From positions 1 to 64,000 of the forward strand of contig JAKARI010000002.1 of NCBI GenBank assembly GCA_021819245.1: a DNA stretch of 64,000 bases, written 5' to 3'. Shown one piece after another: positions 1-7,905 of the stretch. This DNA comes from Pseudomonadota bacterium (GTDB lineage: Bacteria > Pseudomonadota > Gammaproteobacteria > Acidiferrobacterales > Acidiferrobacteraceae). Every line of letters starts with the position of its first letter. Position 1 is the stretch's first letter. The notes beneath the pieces were generated by a model. That model was not told the origin of the DNA. It did no database searches and saw nothing but the letters and a program-made list of their open reading frames with translations. The translations under genes and the position numbers were made by a program.

Positions 1-796
1 CCTTTCGATTGGGATCCCGCACGCGCGCCGGATCGGCCACGACCCCGTAGTGGGCGAGTACCATCGCATAGAGGCGATTGAGTTGCGGCTCGTAGCGGTC
101 CGGGGTAAGCACACCTTCGCGCAGATTATCGAGCACGACATAGCTGACCGATCCGCCGAAATAGCGGAAGGCCTCCTCATGCAGTCGCGCCCAGGTCTCG
201 GAGCTTGACTTCCACACGACGCGGCGGAATGAACGGCGCGAATACTTGAGTGTCATCACAAAGAGCCGCGGCCTGCGGTAGCGGCCGCTTTCAGGATGCC
301 GGGTGGGCGCACCCTCCCCGTAATCGACCTGGGCCTCCTCGCCTGGCAAACACTCCAGGCGATCGAACAGCTCGGGTTCGCGTCGTTTCAGATGCCGGCA
401 GAGGCGCTTGACACTGTTGTAGCGGCTCGTGAACCCATAGCGATCGACGAGATCCTGGTAGATCGCCACGGCGTTACGTCCCAGACGCACCTGGGTCTCG
501 ATCCAGGCGCGGTGGCCCTCGCAGGCCGAGCAGGCGTGCGAGGGGGCCTTGACCGCGGTATCGGGGCCTTCTGCCGAAATCGCCGGTGGCCGGGGTGGGG
601 GATTTTGCTCACCGGGGCCGGTGGCCATGGGGGATTTTGCCGGCGCCTCGGGCTTCAATGTGGCCGTTACCGCGCGCGAGAGCCTGCGGATCGTCTTGCG
701 ATCGATGCCGGTCTTGCGGGAAATCTCGTGCTGCGAGACCTGGCGCTCGAGGAGCGTCAGTACCGTTTGTTTTTGCTGTGGCTTCAAGACATTCAC
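1..796 (-). CDS. istA: IS21-family transposase IstA, partial (C-terminus beyond window)
   Basis: There is no ATG; translation is open from a GTG at 796 preceded by AGAGGTG, so the exact start is uncertain. The protein begins VNVLKPQQKQTVLTLLERQ and has an N-terminal helix-turn-helix (about residues 15-40, ISRKTGIDRKTIRRL). A Pro-rich linker of about 45 residues follows, then a second DNA-binding segment. The DDE core then opens with QVDYGE (first catalytic Asp) and VVLDNLREGV (second Asp). The third acidic residue would lie past the window edge. The protein cuts and joins IS21 ends together with IstB. The linker is encoded by copies of the element's own terminal repeat, which is odd. Family assignment is firm; whether the element is intact is unknown. 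Confidence 0.85.
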   Translation of the reverse strand, partial: MNVLKPQQKQTVLTLLERQVSQHEISRKTGIDRKTIRRLSRAVTATLKPEAPAKSPMATGPGEQNPPPRPPAISAEGPDTAVKAPSHACSACEGHRAWIETQVRLGRNAVAIYQDLVDRYGFTSRYNSVKRLCRHLKRREPELFDRLECLPGEEAQVDYGEGAPTRHPESGRYRRPRLFVMTLKYSRRSFRRVVWKSSSETWARLHEEAFRYFGGSVSYVVLDNLREGVLTPDRYEPQLNRLYAMVLAHYGVVADPARVRDPNRK

Positions 797-894
797 CTCT
801 CTACCCCCTTCGGTAGCCGGAAAAGGGGTGATGATGTCCTGTCGCGGCGCCGGCGACTACGCCGGCGGTTTACCTCACGGCTTCGTTGTCAAGA

Positions 895-947
895 TGGGGG
901 ATTTTCAAGTGGCCACAGCTGGGGGAGTTTGGGTGGCCGTCGGGGCA
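895..947. repeat. IS21 terminal repeat cluster
   Basis: Two tandem units are seen at the element end: TGGGGGATTTT (895-905) followed by AAGTGGCC, and TGGGGGAGTTT (920-930) followed by GGGTGGCC. These are probable IstA binding sites. Two further TGGGGGATTTT copies lie at 596-606 and 628-638 inside istA. Confidence 0.6.
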
Positions 948-1063
948 TAAACTATCTATCCGATATGCGGACGTACTAGAGGCTATTGAGGCGCGTATTA
1001 ATACACTATCTATATGATATACTAGGAGCTTGTATAGGACTCTATGCGGACACAGAACCGGAC
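948..1063 (+). promoter_or_regulatory. AT-rich control region of fic with imperfect direct repeat
   Basis: This stretch is markedly AT-richer than its surroundings. Two related blocks, ACTATCTATCCGATAT...ACTAGAGGCT (951-984) and ACTATCTATATGATATACTAGGAGCT (1005-1030), differ mainly by a 7-base insert GCGGACG in the first. TATGATATACT in the second block can serve as a -10 region. The repeat looks like an operator, possibly for the winged-helix domain of the Fic protein itself. The IS21 end abuts it, so part of the original upstream region may have been displaced. Confidence 0.4.
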
Positions 1064-2278
1064 ATGAATACGGACATTGTCGCGGCCATAGACCGGCACG
1101 AGATGGTGTCCATGATGGAACCGCTGCGGATTTCAGAGGGATCCCGGCATCGCGCTGCGCTGGCGGACCTTGCGGTTGAGCTTGCGGTGCATTCAGCGGG
1201 CCTGCGCCGCGGTCTGCCCGAGGGTGTCCTCACGGCGCTAGCCGATCTGGTCCGGGCGATGAATTGCTATTACAGCAATCTGATCGAGGGCCATGATACT
1301 CATCCGGTCGATATTGAACGCGCGTTGAAAAACGACTACAGCGATGATAAAGGAAAAAGGGCCTTACAGTTGGAAGCCAAGGCCCATATTGCTGTTCAGC
1401 AATGGATCGATGAAGGCGGGCTGCATGGGCGCGCGACGGCCACTGTGGGCCTGTGCGAAATCCACAGACGGTTCTGCGAACTGCTGCCCGATGACCTCCT
1501 GTGGGTTGAGGAGCCCGATACGGGCGAGCGCCTGCGCGTCGTGCCGGGCAGGCTTCGCAATCGGGATGTGAAAGTCGGCCGGCATATCCCTATCAGCCCC
1601 GGTGCGCTGCCGCGCTTCCTTGAGAGGTTCGAAAAGGCGTATGGCGATCTTGGTACGTCAGAAATGATTCTTGCGGCGGCGTCGGCGCATCACCGTTTGC
1701 TCTGGATTCACCCATTCTTAGACGGCAATGGCCGTGTGGCCCGGCTGATGTCCTATGCGATGCTGCTGGATACCCTCGACACTGGGGGCATCTGGTCGAT
1801 TGCGCGCGGCCTTGCCGGTAATTCGCGCTCCTACAAGGACCATCTTGCGGCCTGCGACATGCCGCGCCGCAATGACCTTGATGGACGGGGTAATCTCACC
1901 GAAGAAGCCCTTGCCGCATTCACCGAGTTTTTCCTGAAAACATGTCTTGATCAGGTAAAGTTTATGGAGGGGCTGGTGCGGCCGGACCGGCTGCGAAACC
2001 GCATCCTCCTATGGGCCGAAGAAGAGATCCGCGCCGGTTCCCTTCCCGCAAAGGCAGGCAGCATCCTTGAGGCCATTTTGTACCGGGGCGAACTGCCGCG
2101 CGGCGAGGTCGCAGGCATCCTAGGCGCAAGCGATCGCCATGCGCGGCGCGTCGTAGCATCCTTAAGTGAACAGGGCGTGATCAGATCTCAGAGTACACGC
2201 GCCCCGTTGCGGCTGACATTCCCGGCCAGGCTGGCATCGCGGTGGGTACCCGGCTTATTTCCGGAGCAGCCGGACTAA
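1064..2278 (+). CDS. Fic-domain AMPylase-type protein with C-terminal winged helix
   Basis: Fic enzymes transfer AMP (or related groups) from a nucleotide to a protein hydroxyl. The catalytic loop HPFLDGNGR is at residues 216-224 and complete. An N-terminal inhibitory motif SNLIEG (residues 71-76) fits the (S/T)xxxE(G/N) pattern, so this is a self-inhibited class with the inhibitory helix upstream of the Fic core. The last ~80 residues form a helix-turn-helix (GEVAGILGASDRHARRVVASL), suggesting DNA binding or autoregulation. An in-frame start exists at 986, but it would add 26 residues translated from the promoter repeats. ATG 1064 (MNTDIVAAIDRHEMV) is preferred; 1103 is also possible. There is no obvious partner antitoxin. 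Length (404 aa) is normal for Fic-wHTH proteins. The substrate is unknown. Confidence 0.85.
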   Translation: MNTDIVAAIDRHEMVSMMEPLRISEGSRHRAALADLAVELAVHSAGLRRGLPEGVLTALADLVRAMNCYYSNLIEGHDTHPVDIERALKNDYSDDKGKRALQLEAKAHIAVQQWIDEGGLHGRATATVGLCEIHRRFCELLPDDLLWVEEPDTGERLRVVPGRLRNRDVKVGRHIPISPGALPRFLERFEKAYGDLGTSEMILAAASAHHRLLWIHPFLDGNGRVARLMSYAMLLDTLDTGGIWSIARGLAGNSRSYKDHLAACDMPRRNDLDGRGNLTEEALAAFTEFFLKTCLDQVKFMEGLVRPDRLRNRILLWAEEEIRAGSLPAKAGSILEAILYRGELPRGEVAGILGASDRHARRVVASLSEQGVIRSQSTRAPLRLTFPARLASRWVPGLFPEQPD

Positions 2279-2307
2279 TGGGGGCGATCGAAAAACGGAA
2301 CGCTCTA

Positions 2308-2452
2308 TCATTTGCGCTGACTGCTGTGAACGGGGATGAGAACCTCGAATGTCGCCCCCCTGCCATGCCCGCATAGGATACCTGCGTCAAAGTCGTCCCC
2401 GGCCGCGGAGAGGCCTGGGCACGCGCTCCCGCAATCGCGAGAGGTGATTCTT
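2308..2452 (-). pseudogene. Possible C-terminal remnant of a sensor histidine kinase
   Basis: The minus-strand frame ending at the TGA at 2308-2310 reads ...GHGRGATFEVLIPV before the stop. This is the kind of ending seen in histidine-kinase ATPase domains (final beta strand after the G2 box). Upstream residues in this frame are degenerate and no start is present. The longer overlapping frame across 2181-2525 has no recognisable content. If real, this is a decayed gene between fic and the NRAMP gene; the similarity is short, so the call is weak. Confidence 0.22.
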
Positions 2453-2554
2453 TGAGCGCCCCGATAAGACGGATACGCAGGCTTTCCTCAAAGGGCGCCA
2501 AGCTTGATGGTCCCCTTGGCATCAAAGTGCCGGTGAGGACGTCAATAAGCGGCC

Positions 2555-3808
2555 TTAGCCTAAGGCGATGCCGCGCACTGCGGCATAGAGGCCGAATCCG
2601 GCCGTGAGCACTATGGTGCCGAGCACGAACGCCGCATAGGGCCCTTGAAGCCGCAGGGGCCCCGAGAGGGCGCGGCGCGCCAACAGGTACAGGAAGCCGA
2701 GCACCAGGGGGAGTAGGATCGCATTCATTACCTCCATCGCCACCCCCAGCATGACGAGGTTGATGTCGGATGCCACCACGACCCCGCCGAGCACGAGCAG
2801 CGCCGTGTAGATCCCGTAGAACCAGGGGGCCTCGCGGGGGTGGTGTTCGAGCGAGTGCTTGAAACCCATGACCTCACCCACGCCACGCGCGGCGGTGAGC
2901 GAAACCACGATCGTGGCAACGATTGCCGCCCCGCTCATCCCCAAGGCAAACAGCAGCCGTCCCGTCTGTTGCCCCAGAAACGGCGTAAGCGCGCCCGCAA
3001 TCTGCTGGACGGTATCGAGGGGTGCGTGGGGATTGCTTCGCCCGATGGTAGCGGCGGTCGCGATGAGCACAGACATCATGATGAGCTGGGTCAGGACCGC
3101 GCCTACCGCGGTGTCGATGCGCGCCATCGCGAGGTGTTCGACGCCAAGGCCCTTATCGACGACCGCCGACTGCTGATAGAACACCATCCACGGCATGATC
3201 ACGGCCCCGACATTGGCCGCGGCAAGGTAAAGATAGCCCGGGTCATGAAGCGGGATATGCAGGCTGTGGTCTATGAGGGGTCCGAGGGCCTGATGGGTGC
3301 GCAAGGCCACGAGCAGGAAGGCAAACTCGAAGGCGCCGACGGCCAGCGCCACTCGTTCCACCCCGGTGTAGGAGGCGCTCCAGACCATGACGATGAGGCC
3401 ACCTAAGAGAATCGCCATGGTTATCCAGCGCGGGACACCGAACAAAAGCCCGACACCGGCCATGCCGCTCAATTCCGTAAGCAGGGCCCCCAGGCATGAC
3501 AGCGTCAGGGTTGCGACCGACAGCCACGCGAGGCCCCGGCCAAAGCGCCTCTTGATCAGCTGGCCGTGGCCTTCACCGGTTGCAACCCCGAGGCGCACCG
3601 TCAATTCCTGAACAATATAAAGGACTGGAATCAGTACCACCTGAAGCAACAGCAGCCGGTAACCCCATTGGGCCCCGCTCTGCGCCGCGGTGATGACACT
3701 GCCGGCATCGGTATCGGCAAGCATCACCACAAGGCCTGGTCCCAGTACGGCGAGCATAACGCGCCATAGCCTGGGCCTCGTGTCCGAGCGCCGGTGGAGC
3801 AAAGACAT
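2555..3808 (-). CDS. NRAMP-family divalent-metal transporter, atypical binding site
   Basis: A 417-residue polytopic membrane protein with about 11 hydrophobic segments and NRAMP architecture (GPGLVVMLADTDAGS in TM1, AANVGAVIMPW in TM6). NRAMPs import Mn2+/Fe2+ with protons across the inner membrane. The canonical TM1 DPGN is here D34-A-G-S and the TM6 MPH is M205-P-W. The metal-coordinating Asp is therefore kept, but the Asn and the His of the usual signatures are changed. Specificity may differ from Mn/Fe, as in NRAMP-related magnesium transporters; this is inference. ATG 3808 has a purine-rich GGAGAGGGG upstream. A Fur-box-like sequence precedes it. The stop codon lies inside a small perfect hairpin (2552-2566). 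Confidence 0.8.
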   Translation of the reverse strand: MSLLHRRSDTRPRLWRVMLAVLGPGLVVMLADTDAGSVITAAQSGAQWGYRLLLLQVVLIPVLYIVQELTVRLGVATGEGHGQLIKRRFGRGLAWLSVATLTLSCLGALLTELSGMAGVGLLFGVPRWITMAILLGGLIVMVWSASYTGVERVALAVGAFEFAFLLVALRTHQALGPLIDHSLHIPLHDPGYLYLAAANVGAVIMPWMVFYQQSAVVDKGLGVEHLAMARIDTAVGAVLTQLIMMSVLIATAATIGRSNPHAPLDTVQQIAGALTPFLGQQTGRLLFALGMSGAAIVATIVVSLTAARGVGEVMGFKHSLEHHPREAPWFYGIYTALLVLGGVVVASDINLVMLGVAMEVMNAILLPLVLGFLYLLARRALSGPLRLQGPYAAFVLGTIVLTAGFGLYAAVRGIALG

Positions 3809-3830
3809 TTTTGAACCCCCCTCTCCTAAT

Positions 3831-3849
3831 AATAATAAGATTCATTGTC
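3831..3849 (-). promoter_or_regulatory. Fur-box-like operator upstream of the NRAMP gene
   Basis: AATAATAAGATTCATTGTC matches 14 of 19 positions of the classical Fur box GATAATGATAATCATTATC. It lies 23-41 bases upstream of the NRAMP start codon, a suitable place for repression by Fur (iron) or a related metal regulator. It could also influence the divergent ntrB gene. Confidence 0.5.
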
Positions 3850-3871
3850 ATTTGATGCAAGGGGGGTACAA

Positions 3872-3904
3872 CGCCCTATTATGGTGCCTATGCCCCATTA
3901 TGGG
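3872..3904 (+). promoter_or_regulatory. Candidate NtrC-type sites upstream of ntrB
   Basis: CGCCCTATTATGGTGCC (3872-3888) keeps a full GGTGC half-site and a partial GC-C half-site of the enterobacterial NtrC site TGCAC-N7-GTGCA. A second related motif, CCCATTATGGG (3894-3904), is a near-perfect palindrome. Together they form a tandem repeat of C-ATTATGG. Autoregulation of ntrBC by NtrC is known in enterics; here it is only suggested. Confidence 0.3.
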
Positions 3905-3964
3905 ATAGTCAGGGCGCACCGCGACAGCGTATTCTGAGTCAGGGCGGGTGGCCCGGATCTTGCC

Positions 3965-5044
3965 TTGGAGAGTGCCGTGGCAAGGTATCTCGAAAGTATT
4001 GTGGAAAACCTGACGACTGCTGTTGTGGTTGTGGACGCCGACTTACGCCTCGAGGCCGTGAATCCGGCGGGCGAGATGTTGTTTGAGCTGAGCGCCAAGC
4101 AGATGGTGGGGCAGCCGCTGGAGCGGCTTTGGCCACAGACCGTGCCGCTTGCGGGTCTGTTCTCCGATACTTTGCAAAGCGCCCATTCGTTCACGCGCCG
4201 CGGCCTGCCGCTTTCCTTGCCCGGACGCGAAGCGCTTATTGATATGACCGTGACGGCGATCCTGCCCCATGCCGAGTCGTCGCGGCAGGATCCGGCCCTG
4301 CTGTTCGAATTGACTCAGGTCGATCGCCTGCGCCGGCTCGCTCACGAGGAGGAGATCGTCGACAGGCATCTGGCGCAGCGGGCGGTGGTGCGTGGTCTGG
4401 CGCACGAGATCAAAAATCCCCTCGGGGGATTGCGTGGCGCCGCGCAGCTCCTCGAGCGCAAGCTCTCTGAGAGCGAGCGCGAATATACGCGCATCATTAT
4501 TCGTGAGGCCGACCGGCTGCAGGGCCTCGTGGATCGTCTGGCGGGGCCAACGCGCCCTTATCTGCCCGTGCAGGTCAATATCCATCAGGTCCTCGAGCAT
4601 GTGCGATCGCTCATCCTCGCCGAGGTCGGCGAGGATTTCGTGTTAAGGCGTGATTATGACCCCAGCATCCCCGAGTTCGCAGGCGATCCGGATCAGCTCG
4701 TGCAGGCGGTTCTGAATCTGGTGCGTAACGCGGTGCAGGCGCCAAGCCGCGTGATCACCTTGCGTTCGCGCATCGAGCGCCAGTTTACGATCGGCCAGCG
4801 GCGGCACAAGCTCGTGTTGCGGGCTGAAGTCGAGGACGATGGGCCGGGTGTGCCGGAGGCCCTGCGCGATACCCTGTTTTACCCCATGGTCACGGGGCAT
4901 GCCGCGGGCACCGGGCTTGGCTTGTCGATCGCCCAGGACATCGCCCGCCGCCATGGCGGCTTGATCGAATATGTAAGCCGCCCGGCACGCACCATCTTTA
5001 CGTTGCTCGTTCCCTTGAGGCAGGACTATGACCCGACAGGATAG
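3965..5044 (+). CDS. glnL: Nitrogen regulation sensor kinase NtrB (GlnL)
   Basis: Cytosolic two-component kinase that phosphorylates NtrC when nitrogen is limiting and dephosphorylates it when bound to PII. There is an N-terminal PAS domain (about residues 5-100; NLTTAVVVVDADLRLEAVN) and a dimerisation/phosphoacceptor helix with H147 in GLAHEIKNPLGGLRG. The HATPase domain follows, with an N box (LNLVRNAVQA), G1 DDGPGVPE and G2 GTGLGLSIA. The longest frame uses TTG 3965; GTG 3977, four bases after GGAGAG, is an equally good start. The gene overlaps ntrC by 17 bases, implying translational coupling. The length of ~359 aa is typical. Confidence 0.93.
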   Translation: MESAVARYLESIVENLTTAVVVVDADLRLEAVNPAGEMLFELSAKQMVGQPLERLWPQTVPLAGLFSDTLQSAHSFTRRGLPLSLPGREALIDMTVTAILPHAESSRQDPALLFELTQVDRLRRLAHEEEIVDRHLAQRAVVRGLAHEIKNPLGGLRGAAQLLERKLSESEREYTRIIIREADRLQGLVDRLAGPTRPYLPVQVNIHQVLEHVRSLILAEVGEDFVLRRDYDPSIPEFAGDPDQLVQAVLNLVRNAVQAPSRVITLRSRIERQFTIGQRRHKLVLRAEVEDDGPGVPEALRDTLFYPMVTGHAAGTGLGLSIAQDIARRHGGLIEYVSRPARTIFTLLVPLRQDYDPTG

Positions 5045-6419
5045 TGTGTGGATCATCGATGATGACGAGTCGATCCGCTGGGTGCTGGAAAAGGCGTTCC
5101 AGCAGGCCGGCATGGCGACGCGTTGTTTCAGCGGCGCCGGCAGCGCCATAGACGAGCTGCGCAAAGACGCCCCCGATGTGGTCATTACCGATATCCGCAT
5201 GAGCGGACTCTCCGGGCTTAAGCTCCTCGAGACGATAAGCCAGACCCTGCCGCAGCTCCCGGTGATTGTCATGACCGCGCATTCCGATCTGGACAGCGCG
5301 GTGGCGGCGTATCAAGGCGGCGCTTTCGAGTACCTGCCCAAACCGTTCGATGTGGACCACGCGGTGGGTCTTGCGCGCTATGCGATCGAACATAGGCGTC
5401 AGGGGCAGGTCGCACACACCGAACAGACCGAGTCCACACCCGAGATTTTAGGCGCGGCCCCCGCCATGCAGGAGGTCTTTCGTGCCATCGGGCGGCTGTC
5501 CGGGTCGCATATCACGGTCCTCATCAATGGCGAATCCGGTACCGGCAAGGAGCTCGTGGCGCGCGCCCTGCATAATCACAGCCCGCGCGCCCGCAACGCC
5601 TTCATTGCCCTCAATATCGCCGCGATCCCCGCCGGCTTGCTGGAATCCGAGCTCTTCGGCCATGAACGCGGCGCCTTCACGGGCGCCCTGACGCAAAGGC
5701 GCGGGCGTTTCGAGCAGGCCGATGGCGGGACCTTGTTTCTAGACGAGATCGGCGACATGCCGGCCGATCTCCAGACACGGCTCCTGCGGGTCCTGTCCGA
5801 CGGCCAATTCTATCGCGTCGGCGGCTATGAAAAGATCCGCACCAACGTCCGCGTCATCGCCGCCACGCATCAGAATCTGGAGAGCCGCGTAGCCGACGGC
5901 CTGTTCCGAGAGGATCTCTTCCACAGGCTCAACGTCATCCGCATCCATGTCCCGCCGCTGCGCGAGCGTCGCCAGGACATACCGGTCCTGGTGCGCCATT
6001 TTCTGGCAACCGCAGCCACCGAGCTCAATGTGGAGGCCAAGCGCCTCGCGCCCGAGGCCGAGCAGTATTTATGCAAGCTGCCATGGCCAGGCAACGTCCG
6101 CCAGCTCGAGAACACCTGCCGCTGGCTTACGGTCATGGCCCCCGGGCGCACCATCCGCATTGCCGATCTCGCCCCGGAGTTAAAGGAGGTCGACCCCGCG
6201 CCGACCGGCGTCGATTGGCGCGCGGGCCTGCGCACCGTCGTCGAGCAAAGGCTCGCCCTGGGCGAAAAGGCGGTCTACACAGATTTGAACATCGAGTTTG
6301 AGAAAACCCTGATAGAGGCCGCTTTGCGCCACACGGGTGGCCGCAAACAGGATGCCGCCAAGCGCCTGGGCCTTGGGCGCAATACGCTGACGCGCAAGCT
6401 CAAAGAGCTCAATATGTAA
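5028..6419 (+). CDS. glnG: Nitrogen regulation response regulator NtrC (GlnG)
   Basis: Sigma-54-dependent activator of nitrogen-assimilation genes. The receiver domain (residues 1-120) has acidic pocket DDD and phosphoacceptor D55 (VVITDIRM), plus the conserved Lys in YLPKPFD. The AAA+ domain has Walker A GESGTGKE, the sigma-54 contact loop GAFTGA and Walker B GTLFLDEIGD. The C-terminal Fis-type helix-turn-helix ends RLGLGRNTLTRKLKEL. It is co-transcribed with ntrB. Its 3' end overlaps the 3' end of the convergent lipoprotein gene by 11 bases, leaving no room for a separate terminator. Confidence 0.95.
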   Translation: MTRQDSVWIIDDDESIRWVLEKAFQQAGMATRCFSGAGSAIDELRKDAPDVVITDIRMSGLSGLKLLETISQTLPQLPVIVMTAHSDLDSAVAAYQGGAFEYLPKPFDVDHAVGLARYAIEHRRQGQVAHTEQTESTPEILGAAPAMQEVFRAIGRLSGSHITVLINGESGTGKELVARALHNHSPRARNAFIALNIAAIPAGLLESELFGHERGAFTGALTQRRGRFEQADGGTLFLDEIGDMPADLQTRLLRVLSDGQFYRVGGYEKIRTNVRVIAATHQNLESRVADGLFREDLFHRLNVIRIHVPPLRERRQDIPVLVRHFLATAATELNVEAKRLAPEAEQYLCKLPWPGNVRQLENTCRWLTVMAPGRTIRIADLAPELKEVDPAPTGVDWRAGLRTVVEQRLALGEKAVYTDLNIEFEKTLIEAALRHTGGRKQDAAKRLGLGRNTLTRKLKELNM

Positions 6420-7011
6420 CGCCGGCCGTGCGTGCCACGAGCTGCGCGAAGGTCCTGCTCGCCATGCGCGCAAGACGGCTTAGGCCGGTGACTGCGCCGC
6501 GCGCATCCGGGGCGCAGGTTTGGCGTAGGTCGACGGTCTTTTGCGCGAGCACGCGGCCTGTGGCGACGTCGTAGAGACGAGCGGTGGCGTCGAGCCGCAC
6601 GAAGGCCTGATGCGGCGCCGTGAAATCCTGATCGAAGCGGACAAGCACGATCACCAGGCGCTCGATGTGCGCGATCGCGCGCGCCGCAAGCACCGGACCC
6701 ATTCCCAGGCGCCAGCGCACGCGCGCCCCTAGCAAGGCGGCGGGCGGGGCGATCCAGCGGTTTTGCGCATAGATGTGGACCGCGGTCGGGTCCCGATAGA
6801 GAAGCCGGTAGTGGATCGTCGTTCCCGAAAGCCACGGCACGCTCTTTGAGCGCACGAACACGGCCGGCATGCCCGCGCGTGCGGCATGGGTATGCAGCGG
6901 CCCGAAATCATGTTCGGTCATGATCTGCGGGGCGCGTGCGGGAAACAGGGTGCAGCCCGCAAGGCCCAGAAAGGTCAGTATCAGGACAAGCGTCCTCGGG
7001 GCGTTCATCAT
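6409..7011 (-). CDS. ABC-transport auxiliary lipoprotein (PqiC/MCE-associated family)
   Basis: A 200-residue lipoprotein. The signal sequence is followed by a lipobox LAGC (Cys at about residue 20), then an alpha/beta domain resembling the auxiliary lipoproteins of MCE/Mla-type transporters (IHYRLLYRDPTAVHIYAQNRWIAPP region). It probably sits at the outer membrane and helps lipid movement across the periplasm. It follows the mlaD-like gene by 3 bases and is the last gene of the operon. Confidence 0.75.
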   Translation of the reverse strand: MMNAPRTLVLILTFLGLAGCTLFPARAPQIMTEHDFGPLHTHAARAGMPAVFVRSKSVPWLSGTTIHYRLLYRDPTAVHIYAQNRWIAPPAALLGARVRWRLGMGPVLAARAIAHIERLVIVLVRFDQDFTAPHQAFVRLDATARLYDVATGRVLAQKTVDLRQTCAPDARGAVTGLSRLARMASRTFAQLVARTAGVTY

Positions 7012-7014
7012 GTG

Positions 7015-7905
7015 TCAGGGGCCCTCCTTGTAGCCCTTTTCCCCGGGCCCCGGGGGAAGCGCGCGGGTCCCGAGCAGGAGTTCACGGGGATGGTGGCGCA
7101 GCGATCGGCTCAGACGCTGAACGTCGGCAGCGGCGCTCGCGAGCCGGTCGATGGCACGGTTTACCTTGGGTATCGTCCGCGTCAGCACGGCATCGCCTGC
7201 CCCTTGTGCGGTTTCGCTTAGGCTTTTCAGCCGGCGGCTCAAGGAGCGCATCTGCCGCGCGGCGCCCGCGATGCGGGCAAGCGTCGTATCGGCCTCGGCC
7301 TCCATGGCCGGCAGCCGGGCCGCGGCGTTGTTCAACCGTGCGCCGAGCCTGGTCCACTGCCGGCTGGCTTGCGCCATATTCGCCAAAATCGTCGCCATAT
7401 GGCGGCGGTTTGTGGCATTTACGGTCTTGCGAAGGTCTTTGCTCAAAAGCGCAAGCTCGCGCGCGACGCGCGTGCCGGCATGCGCGAGGCGGGTGAGAAA
7501 CGACGGACGCATGGGGATGTGTGCCGGATGGGCAGCCGATGTCGGGAGCGTCCGCATATCCGCGGTCGTATCCAGCTCAAGGGCGGACGTGCCAGTGACG
7601 CCCTGGAGCTTCATCTGCGCATACGTGCCACGCGTAATCGGGATGCGCTGGTCGACTGAGATAAAGACCCAGATCTCCCGGGGGTCGCGGGGATCGACCG
7701 TGATCCGTTTGACCACGCCTGCCGCTATACCCCGATAGAATACCGTCGACTGGTTTCTCAGGCCGAACACGTCGCCCCGGGTGACCACGATATAGGGGAG
7801 CCTGCGCGGGTGCGTCCCGCTAATCCAGAGTGTCACGAGCAAAATCGCCGCCGTGAACGTCGCCACGAAAAGGCCGGTGCGCAACGCATAGGAGCGATTG
7901 TTCAT
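7015..7905 (-). CDS. mlaD: MCE/MlaD-family lipid-transport substrate-binding protein
   Basis: A 296-residue protein with one N-terminal membrane anchor (residues ~10-30, TGLFVATFTAAILLVTLWI) and an MCE domain (~40-115, GDVFGLRNQSTVFYRGIAAGVV ... VTGTSALELD). A long helical C-terminal region follows, of the type that forms a hydrophobic channel in MCE hexamers. It is anchored in the inner membrane, facing the periplasm, and hands lipid to or from the MlaE/MlaF ABC core. It overlaps mlaF by four bases. The symbol is by family; E. coli MlaD is shorter. Confidence 0.82.
   Translation of the reverse strand: MNNRSYALRTGLFVATFTAAILLVTLWISGTHPRRLPYIVVTRGDVFGLRNQSTVFYRGIAAGVVKRITVDPRDPREIWVFISVDQRIPITRGTYAQMKLQGVTGTSALELDTTADMRTLPTSAAHPAHIPMRPSFLTRLAHAGTRVARELALLSKDLRKTVNATNRRHMATILANMAQASRQWTRLGARLNNAAARLPAMEAEADTTLARIAGAARQMRSLSRRLKSLSETAQGAGDAVLTRTIPKVNRAIDRLASAAADVQRLSRSLRHHPRELLLGTRALPPGPGEKGYKEGP

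Larger units (their letters stand above)
1..947 (-). mobile_element. IS21-family insertion sequence, 5' end only
   Basis: One end of an IS21-like element. The outer boundary is placed at 947, where reading inward on the minus strand starts TGCCCCGACGGCCACC, which fits the TG...CA ends of this family. Just inside it lie several related subterminal repeats (TGGGGGA-TTTT/GTTT followed by TGGCC), as IS21 elements typically carry. The transposase gene runs inward on the minus strand and leaves the window at base 1, so the helper ATPase gene istB and the other end are not visible. Confidence 0.85.

Noticed and set aside
296..979. Long plus-strand frame of 227 aa at the left edge
   Set aside because: It is antisense to istA, whose minus-strand frame has clear IS21 transposase motifs, and it runs through the IS end.
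2181..2525. 114-aa minus-strand frame between fic and the NRAMP gene
   Set aside because: No recognisable domain, and it overlaps the 3' end of fic; only a short piece in another frame looks like a kinase end.
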